From an uncultured Pelagibacteraceae bacterium (lineage in GTDB: Bacteria > Pseudomonadota > Alphaproteobacteria > Pelagibacterales > Pelagibacteraceae): DNA of 57,386 nt. The notes under the pieces were generated by a model that did not search any database, had not been told where the DNA came from, and saw only the letters and a program-made list of their open reading frames with translations. The stretch is from positions 1 to 57,386 of the forward strand of contig CACNWU010000005.1 in NCBI GenBank assembly GCA_902624185.1. Reading direction: 5' to 3'. The number at the start of each line of letters is the position of its first letter. Positions within the stretch are counted from its first letter, which is position 1. The position numbers were made by a program, and so were the translations under genes. Below are positions 51,879 through 57,386 of this stretch, in pieces.

Positions 51879-52340
51879 ATGATAATTGAATGTAAAAATT
51901 GCAAAAAAAAATTTGAGCTTGATAGCAATTTAATACCTGAAAAAGGTAGGTTGATACAATGTGGCTCATGCAATTATACCTGGTTTTTTACTCCTAATGA
52001 AAGAGAGTCCATTTCTGATGACGAAAAGCAAACTATCCAAAAAACAACCAAAGATATTCCAATCCAAAAAATAGAGAAAAAGAATATAGATAATTCAAAA
52101 AATAAGATTAAAGAAAAAACAAAATTTAAGGAAAATAATAAAGATTCAAATTCTATCTCTTATATTAGAGTAATTTTTTCTTTTTTGATTGTTTTCGTTG
52201 TTTCTTTAATAGCTATAATAATATTGATAGACACTTTCAAAGTTCCTTTAGGTTCATTGATACCAGATATAGAGTTATATTTATTTAGTTTATATGAGGT
52301 GTTTATTGATATTAAGTTATTTGTTAAAGATTTAATTTAG
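51879..52340 (+). CDS. MJ0042-type zinc-ribbon membrane protein
   Basis: 153 residues. The N-terminus is an MJ0042 zinc ribbon: CKNCKKKFELDSNLIPEKGR followed by LIQCGSCNYTWFF, with two CxxC knuckles. A charged, low-complexity Lys/Asn linker (about 50-92) leads to a single membrane helix (about 95-120) and a short C-terminal part. Alphaproteobacteria have such genes (DUF3426-like) often near cell-division genes; function is not established. It precedes nhaA by 7 bases. Confidence 0.75.
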   Translation: MIIECKNCKKKFELDSNLIPEKGRLIQCGSCNYTWFFTPNERESISDDEKQTIQKTTKDIPIQKIEKKNIDNSKNKIKEKTKFKENNKDSNSISYIRVIFSFLIVFVVSLIAIIILIDTFKVPLGSLIPDIELYLFSLYEVFIDIKLFVKDLI

Positions 52341-52347
52341 GAAATAA

Positions 52348-53520
52348 ATGATAAATTATATTTCAAAACCTTTTAAATGGTTTTTTAAACTGGAAGCCGC
52401 AAGTGGTTTAGTTTTACTTTTTGCTGCCATAATAGCATTAATAATAAGTAATTCTTATTTATCAGATCTATACTTCTCAACTTTAAACAAATATTTATTT
52501 ATAGGTATAAATCAATTTGGATTAAAATTGTCAATTATTCATTGGATTAATGATGCATTAATGGCTATCTTTTTCTTTTTTGTCACTTTAGAAATAAAAA
52601 GAGAGTTTTTACAAGGTGAGCTATCAAATATTAAACAGGCACTTTTACCAATAATTGCTGCCGTTGGTGGAATGGTAGTTCCAGCAGGAATCTATATTTT
52701 TATTAACTTTAGTGATAGCGAAACATTAAATGGTTGGGCTATACCTTCTGCTACTGACATTGCTTTCTCCTTAGGAGTTCTTTCTTTATTAGGTAAAAGA
52801 GTACCTTTGTCTTTAAAAGTTTTTTTAACAGCACTTGCCATAATTGATGATCTTGGTGCAATTGTAATTATTGCCCTCTTTTATTCTGGTGACTTAAGTA
52901 TCAAATATTTGTGCTTAATGCTGATTGCATTCATAATCTTATTAATCATTAATAAATTCAATATTAAAAAATTTTTACCTTATCTAATAGTTGGATTATT
53001 TCTTTGGGATTTTACTCATAATTCAGGAATACATGCCACCATAGCAGGTGTATTATTGGCATTAACAATACCCCATAGAAAAAAAGAAAAAGATTTTTCT
53101 CTTTTAATAAAAATAGAACACGCAATAAGCCCTTACGTAGCATTTGGTATTATGCCATTATTTGCTTTTGCAAATGCAGGTGTTTCTCTAGAAGGATTAT
53201 CTTTTTCGTCTTTATTAGATAAAGTTCCATTAGGAATTGTGCTTGGTTTATTTGTTGGAAAACAATTAGGAGTGTTTGTGTTTTCGTATTTTTCTATTAA
53301 ATTAAAGATTGCCCAGATGCCAAATAATTCAAACTGGTATAATTTTTATGGAGTTGGTATTTTAACTGGAATTGGATTTACTATGAGTCTTTTTGTTGGA
53401 AATCTTGCTTTTGTTGAAAATATTCAATATATGGATGGTGTAAAAATTGGTGTCTTAACTGGGTCATTATTATCCACTTTAACTGGATACTTCTTGATAT
53501 TACTTACACCAAATAAATAA
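52348..53520 (+). CDS. nhaA: Na+/H+ antiporter NhaA
   Basis: 390 residues with about 12 helices. The ion-binding Asp pair is Asp167-Asp168 in ALAIIDDLGAIVIIALF, with NGWAIPSATDIAFSLG upstream and NAGVSLEGLSF and GVGILTGIGFTMSLFVG downstream. It exports Na+ in exchange for H+ and matters in a marine setting. A GGAAA Shine-Dalgarno-like sequence lies before the ATG. It is followed 8 bases later by the peroxidase gene. Confidence 0.96.
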   Translation: MINYISKPFKWFFKLEAASGLVLLFAAIIALIISNSYLSDLYFSTLNKYLFIGINQFGLKLSIIHWINDALMAIFFFFVTLEIKREFLQGELSNIKQALLPIIAAVGGMVVPAGIYIFINFSDSETLNGWAIPSATDIAFSLGVLSLLGKRVPLSLKVFLTALAIIDDLGAIVIIALFYSGDLSIKYLCLMLIAFIILLIINKFNIKKFLPYLIVGLFLWDFTHNSGIHATIAGVLLALTIPHRKKEKDFSLLIKIEHAISPYVAFGIMPLFAFANAGVSLEGLSFSSLLDKVPLGIVLGLFVGKQLGVFVFSYFSIKLKIAQMPNNSNWYNFYGVGILTGIGFTMSLFVGNLAFVENIQYMDGVKIGVLTGSLLSTLTGYFLILLTPNK

Positions 53521-53528
53521 ATTTATAA

Positions 53529-54074
53529 ATGAAAAAAATTGTACTAATAAGTCTATCAATAATTATGTTTTTTTTAAAAGATACTGCTGTAGCTAACTAT
53601 GAAAAAGTTTTTTATGATTTTAAAATTGAAAGTATTAATGGAGAAATTATTGATCTTAAAGATTATAACAATAAAGTCGTATTGATGGTAAATACTGCAA
53701 GCTATTGTGGTTTTACAAGACAATATGAAGATTTACAAAAACTACATAATCAATTTGAATCAAAAGGTTTAGTCGTACTAGGTGTTCCTTCAAATTCGTT
53801 TAATCAAGAAAAAAAAAATAATAAAGAAGTAAAAGATTTTTGTGAGGTAAATTTTAATATTAATTTTCCCTTAACATCGATTACAGAAGTTAAGGGTGAA
53901 GAAGCTCATGAAATATTTAAATGGGCTCAAAAAAATTATGGAAAACCAGCAGTTCCCAAATGGAATTTTCATAAGATTTTAATAAATAGAAGTGGAAAAA
54001 TAGAGGATACATTCTCATCATTTACAAGTCCAATATCAAAAAAAGTAGTAGATAAAATAGAAAAAATTTTATAG
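53529..54074 (+). CDS. Glutathione peroxidase family protein, exported
   Basis: 181 residues with a signal peptide (about 1-23, ending AVA). Peroxidatic Cys60 lies in NTASYCGFTRQYEDLQKL; the family Gln is in VPSNSFNQE and the Trp/Asn in PKWNFHKILI. It uses Cys in place of selenocysteine, so it is likely a thioredoxin- or glutathione-dependent peroxidase acting in the periplasm on H2O2 or lipid hydroperoxides. H2O2 made by sarcosine oxidase is one possible source of stress (inference). The stop overlaps the convergent MBL gene by 6 bases. Confidence 0.92.
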   Translation: MKKIVLISLSIIMFFLKDTAVANYEKVFYDFKIESINGEIIDLKDYNNKVVLMVNTASYCGFTRQYEDLQKLHNQFESKGLVVLGVPSNSFNQEKKNNKEVKDFCEVNFNINFPLTSITEVKGEEAHEIFKWAQKNYGKPAVPKWNFHKILINRSGKIEDTFSSFTSPISKKVVDKIEKIL

Positions 54075-54839
54075 TTTTATTATTAAGCCGTCATATGCAG
54101 GAAAAACATTTTTTGGCAATTTCTTTTTTAAATTATCATAATCTAACTCTGAATGAAGATTGGTTAATATAGCTTTCTTTGGTTTGAATTTATCTATTAA
54201 CTTTAGACTACCTTCTAAATTAAGGTGAGATGGGTGTTTTCTTATCCATAAACAATCAATAATAAGATATTCTAAATCTCTAAAGTATTTAAAATCTTTC
54301 TTATCTATGTAACTTACATCGCTTATATAAGCCAGTTTTCGGTCTATTATATAACAAATACAATCAACTTTACCATGCTTAACCTTTACTGTTTGTATCA
54401 AAATTTTTTTATTACCATGTTTAATAAAAAAATTTTTCTTAATATCTTTAAGTTTAAGAGTTGCTGGATATTCTTTACTATAATTAGTAAAGCAATAACT
54501 AAAGGTTTTAAGCAAATATTTTTTTGTTGGATTGTCAGCATATATTGGAATTGGTTTTTTGTTTTTTATGTAAAAAACTCTTAAATCATTAATACCATGA
54601 GTTTGATCTGCATGCATGTGCGAATAGAAAACTCTATCAATATTTTTAATCTTATTTTTAATCAATTGATGTCTTAAGTCTGGTGAGGAGTCTATTAATA
54701 TAGTTTCACTTTTCGTTGAAATCAAAGCCGAACACCTCGACCTGAAATTCTTTTTATTTTTTGGATCACATTTACCAAAATAACCATCAGATCTAGGCAC
54801 ACCCATTGAACTTCCACAACCTAAAATAATAAATTTCAT
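54069..54839 (-). CDS. MBL-fold metal-dependent hydrolase (PhnP-like)
   Basis: 256 residues. The metal site is YSHMHADQTHGINDLRVFY, with other ligands in ILTNLHSELDY and LIDSSPDLRHQLI. Near the N-terminus the sequence GCGSSMGVPRSDGYFGKCD resembles the PhnP/YcbL-like phosphodiesterase branch. Its regular place next to tatD and metG in alphaproteobacteria suggests a housekeeping phosphodiesterase, but the substrate is unknown. It lies 7 bases after tatD on the same strand. Confidence 0.85.
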   Translation of the reverse strand: MKFIILGCGSSMGVPRSDGYFGKCDPKNKKNFRSRCSALISTKSETILIDSSPDLRHQLIKNKIKNIDRVFYSHMHADQTHGINDLRVFYIKNKKPIPIYADNPTKKYLLKTFSYCFTNYSKEYPATLKLKDIKKNFFIKHGNKKILIQTVKVKHGKVDCICYIIDRKLAYISDVSYIDKKDFKYFRDLEYLIIDCLWIRKHPSHLNLEGSLKLIDKFKPKKAILTNLHSELDYDNLKKKLPKNVFPAYDGLIIKL

Positions 54840-54846
54840 AAAAATA

Positions 54847-55617
54847 CTAATTAAATAAAGTATTGAAATTAGAAGAAGTTACCTTAACTAAATCATTATT
54901 TGTTAATTCTTTAATTTCTGCTAATTTTTCTGCAGTGTATTTGACAAATGAAGGTTCATTTTTTTTCCCCCTTTTAGGCTCAGGTGCCAAGAATGGGCTG
55001 TCTGTCTCTATAAGTAATTTTTCTAATGGAATAAATTTGAAGGTTTCTTGTAAATCTGTTGAGTTTTTAAAAGTTATAATTCCACTTGCTGAGAAATAAG
55101 CATTTAAATCTAATAGTTTTTCAGCAAATTTTTTTGAGCCCGTATAACAATGCATTAAAATCTTAAGATTTTTATTTTTATATTCGTTCAAAATTTCAAA
55201 TGTTTCATTTTCAGCATTTCTTGAATGAATAATAATAGGTATATTTAATTTTATTGCAGCATTTATATGTTCTTCTAAACTTCTAAACTGATCAGTTTTT
55301 TGACTGTTATTATAGTAAAAATCTAATCCAGTCTCTCCTACTCCAATAATTTTTTTATTATTCTTTACTTCTTTTACAATTAAATCGCTTGTTACACGAT
55401 CATTTTGCGCTTCATGTGGATGAATACCATAAGTACCATAAATAATTTCATCTTTTTTAACAATTTCCTTAATTTTTTTAAAACTGCTTAAAGTAGTGCA
55501 AATAGTTAGTATTTTTGTAATACCAACTTTTTTAGATCTTTCAATGACAGCTTCTAAGTTACTTTTAAGTGGCTCATGGTCTAAATGACAGTGTGAATCA
55601 ATCATTTTTTTTTTCAA
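54847..55617 (-). CDS. tatD: TatD family metal-dependent DNase
   Basis: 256 residues. It has MIDSHCHLDHEPLK at the start, TYGIHPHEAQND, GVGETGLDFYYNNSQKTDQ, PIIIHSRNAENE, LMHCYTGSKKFAEKLL and LLIETDSPFLAPEPKRGK. These supply the His/Glu/Asp metal ligands of the TatD TIM barrel, a 3'-5' exonuclease or 2'-deoxyribonuclease. The 5' end overlaps metG by 20 bases. metG-tatD-MBL is the usual alphaproteobacterial order. Confidence 0.94.
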   Translation of the reverse strand: MKKKMIDSHCHLDHEPLKSNLEAVIERSKKVGITKILTICTTLSSFKKIKEIVKKDEIIYGTYGIHPHEAQNDRVTSDLIVKEVKNNKKIIGVGETGLDFYYNNSQKTDQFRSLEEHINAAIKLNIPIIIHSRNAENETFEILNEYKNKNLKILMHCYTGSKKFAEKLLDLNAYFSASGIITFKNSTDLQETFKFIPLEKLLIETDSPFLAPEPKRGKKNEPSFVKYTAEKLAEIKELTNNDLVKVTSSNFNTLFN

Positions 55618-57139
55618 CTTTCTTAAATAATATATCGATATTTTTTAAACTTAAATTTGCTTTAAAATAATTATGATTTTCCAATGTTGAGAATATTATA
55701 TCTTTTTCTTTGATATTGAAAATATTGAGTGCTTTCAAAACTGATTCTGGAATAATAGGATAAAGCATATAGCTAATTTTCCTCACAATTTCTAATGTAG
55801 TATATACAATAGTATTAAGTCTAACCGAGTCATCTTTTTTTTTCCATGGTTCTTGGTCATTAAAATACTTATTTGTTTCAAATAAAGAATTAACAATAAA
55901 ATCTATATAAAAATTTATATCCTGTTCGTCTATTTTAGTCCTAATTAAATCTAAATTATTTTTAAATCTATCTAAAATTTTAAGATCTTCCTCTTTAAAT
56001 TCTATTTTATCAGGAATTTTGCCATCGCAATTCTTCTTAGCAAAAGCCGTAACCCTTTGGCATAAATTCCCAAAATTATTAGCTAAATCACTGTTAATAC
56101 AATCTTCAAGCCTTTCTTGGGAAATATTACCGTCGTTACCAAAAGAAACTTCTTTTATTAAATAATACCTTAGAGGATCCAAACCATATTTATTAATAAT
56201 TTCTATCGGGTCTAAAATATTTCCTTTAGATTTTGACATTTTTTCCTCTCCTGAAAGTATCCAGCCATGTCCATATACTTTATTGGGCAAAGGTAAATTT
56301 GCAGCCATTAGAAAGGCAGGCCAGTATATGGCATGAAATCTCAGAATATCCTTACCTATTAAATGAATTGAAGCGGGCCAAAACTTTTTAAACATATTAT
56401 CTTGTGTATCAGGGTAATTTAATGAACTAATATAATTTGTTAATGCATCAAGCCATACATAAATTACATGTTCTTTATCATCAGGTACGGGAATACCCCA
56501 AGAAAAACTTTTTCTGCTCACTGAAAGATCTTTCAAACCACTTTTAACAAAACTTATTACCTCATTTTTTCTTGATTGAGGAGAAATGAAACTTGGATTT
56601 TTTTCATAATATTCAAGAAGAGGTTTTTCCCATTTCGATAATCTAAAAAAATAAGATTCTTCATCTAGCCATTCAACAGGAGACTTGGAATTAATTGCTC
56701 TTTTCGAATCTTCAAATTCCTCCACTTCATCTTCGGAATAAAAAGCTTCATCTGAGACCGAATACCAGCCTGAATATTTTGATAAATAGATATCATCATT
56801 TTTTAATAGCTGCTTCCATAGATTTTGAACTGACAATTTGTGTCTATTTTCGGTGGTCCGAATAAAATCTGTATTAGATAAATTTAGTGTTTTTGAGAGG
56901 TTTCTGAAAGTTTCACTGATTTCATCACAAAATTTTAATGTATCTAAACCTCTTTTTTCTGCAGCTCGTTGAATTTTTAGACCGTGCTCATCAGTTCCAG
57001 TTAAAAAATGAACATCAAAACCATCAATAATTTTAAATCTAGCAAAAAAATCGGCAATAATACTTGAATATGCATGCCCCATATGTGGTTTTGCAGAGGG
57101 GTAGTAAATCGGAGTAGTAATATAAAAAGATTTATTCAT
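55598..57139 (-). CDS. metG: Methionyl-tRNA synthetase
   Basis: 513 residues, the short form without a C-terminal tRNA-binding (EMAP-like) domain. The HIGH motif is PSAKPHMGHAYSSIIADF and the KMSKS motif is GEEKMSKSKGNILDPIEI. The connective region lacks CxxC zinc knuckles, placing it in the zinc-free class. It charges tRNA-Met. The start overlaps the upstream probable holB by 8 bases, and the 3' end overlaps tatD by 20. Confidence 0.96.
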   Translation of the reverse strand: MNKSFYITTPIYYPSAKPHMGHAYSSIIADFFARFKIIDGFDVHFLTGTDEHGLKIQRAAEKRGLDTLKFCDEISETFRNLSKTLNLSNTDFIRTTENRHKLSVQNLWKQLLKNDDIYLSKYSGWYSVSDEAFYSEDEVEEFEDSKRAINSKSPVEWLDEESYFFRLSKWEKPLLEYYEKNPSFISPQSRKNEVISFVKSGLKDLSVSRKSFSWGIPVPDDKEHVIYVWLDALTNYISSLNYPDTQDNMFKKFWPASIHLIGKDILRFHAIYWPAFLMAANLPLPNKVYGHGWILSGEEKMSKSKGNILDPIEIINKYGLDPLRYYLIKEVSFGNDGNISQERLEDCINSDLANNFGNLCQRVTAFAKKNCDGKIPDKIEFKEEDLKILDRFKNNLDLIRTKIDEQDINFYIDFIVNSLFETNKYFNDQEPWKKKDDSVRLNTIVYTTLEIVRKISYMLYPIIPESVLKALNIFNIKEKDIIFSTLENHNYFKANLSLKNIDILFKKVEKKND

Positions 57140-57386
57140 GCATTAATTTCATTCTTAATTTTGTAAATAGATTTTCATTATCTAAATTAAAAATTTTAGC
57201 ATCATTAACAAATTTTATATAACCCTTATAATCTTCAAAATTTTGATTTAATTTTGTTCTTTTTAAATAAAGCATATGAATTAAGTCGTAGATTAAATCT
57301 TTAATGTCTGAATCTTTTTTATAAAAATTACCATCAATAATCTTTATCAAAAAATTATCTAAATTTAATTCTGAGATATCAATTTT
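57132..57386 (-). CDS. holB: Probable DNA polymerase III delta' subunit, C-terminal part (5' end outside window)
   Basis: 84 residues are visible, open to the right edge; an internal TTG at 57350 is not the start. The sequence is helical, Leu/Lys/Asp-rich, with LIYDLIHMLYLKRTKLNQNF, and ends RMKLMHE. Nothing in this fragment is diagnostic. The call rests on the common alphaproteobacterial order tmk-holB-metG-tatD. It overlaps metG by 8 bases. Confidence 0.5.
   Translation of the reverse strand, partial: KIDISELNLDNFLIKIIDGNFYKKDSDIKDLIYDLIHMLYLKRTKLNQNFEDYKGYIKFVNDAKIFNLDNENLFTKLRMKLMHE

Noticed and set aside
53529-54074. Selenocysteine in glutathione peroxidase
   Set aside because: The active-site codon is TGT (Cys); no internal TGA.

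Overview
The window is a very AT-rich, extremely compact alphaproteobacterial chromosome segment. It most resembles a SAR11-clade (Pelagibacterales) genome. The supporting signs are: intergenic gaps of mostly 0-10 bp, many 1-20 bp gene overlaps, small housekeeping proteins, a heterotetrameric sarcosine oxidase operon, a proton pyrophosphatase, and a tandem SAM riboswitch leader of the kind reported from Pelagibacter. There is no rRNA, CRISPR array, insertion sequence or prophage.

Layout. 0-2.5 kb: the end of a MATE exporter, a secreted nuclease and an iron-containing alcohol dehydrogenase. 2.5-9.2 kb (minus): soxB-soxD-soxA-soxG, then an ABC substrate-binding protein and permease, a unit for methylated-amine/amino-acid use. 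9.26 kb: tRNA-Ser(GCU), followed by a convergent lytic transglycosylase. 11.6-18.9 kb (plus): dapA-smpB-folK, rsh-pyrE-pdxJ-acpS-lepB-rnc-recO. 18.9-20.6 kb: hemB (minus) and a 2-oxoglutarate-oxygenase-like gene. 20.6-29.5 kb: rpiB-glyA-nrdR-ribD-ribE-ribBX-ribH-nusB-thiL and hppA. 29.5-33.8 kb: bamE head-to-head with a cytochrome bc1 chaperone, then rpmF-plsX-ihfA-merR-rpmG, a chorismate mutase and heme A synthase. 33.8-35.3 kb: metY behind two SAM aptamers. 35.4-40.5 kb: rplM-rpsI, argC-small lipoprotein-hom, and two transporters. 40.5-47.5 kb: an accessory islet with a 449-bp non-coding gap holding a large dyad, a short Ogt, a small membrane protein, a tyrosine recombinase, glycosyltransferases, an RmlD-like reductase and a GIY-YIG protein, ending at tRNA-Glu. 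47.5-57.4 kb: recJ, glpX, a small TM protein, an SbmA/BacA-like protein, an NDUFS4-like protein, tRNA-Pro, a zinc-ribbon protein, nhaA, gpx, an MBL hydrolase, tatD, metG and the end of a probable holB.

How the parts work together. Sarcosine from betaine or related osmolytes is demethylated by Sox to glycine plus a one-carbon unit on tetrahydrofolate, which GlyA can interconvert with serine. Riboflavin genes supply the flavins used by Sox. The met/hom/argC/dapA genes cover aspartate- and glutamate-family amino acids, with sulfur assimilation under SAM control.

Most interesting observations. (1) A dif-like palindrome sits over the promoter of a tyrosine recombinase that is co-transcribed with a glycosyltransferase. 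(2) Several operons start with TGnTATAAt-5 nt-ATG, which predicts leaderless mRNAs. (3) Two tRNAs end exactly 4 nt before an ATG. (4) Two divergent genes share the start tetranucleotide CATG. (5) A helix can form between the two SAM aptamers that would exclude the first one. (6) A large unexplained dyad lies in the only long gap. (7) Three enzymes have reduced or altered domains: Rsh, RibBX and NrdR. All functions are inferred from sequence recognition; no searches were run.
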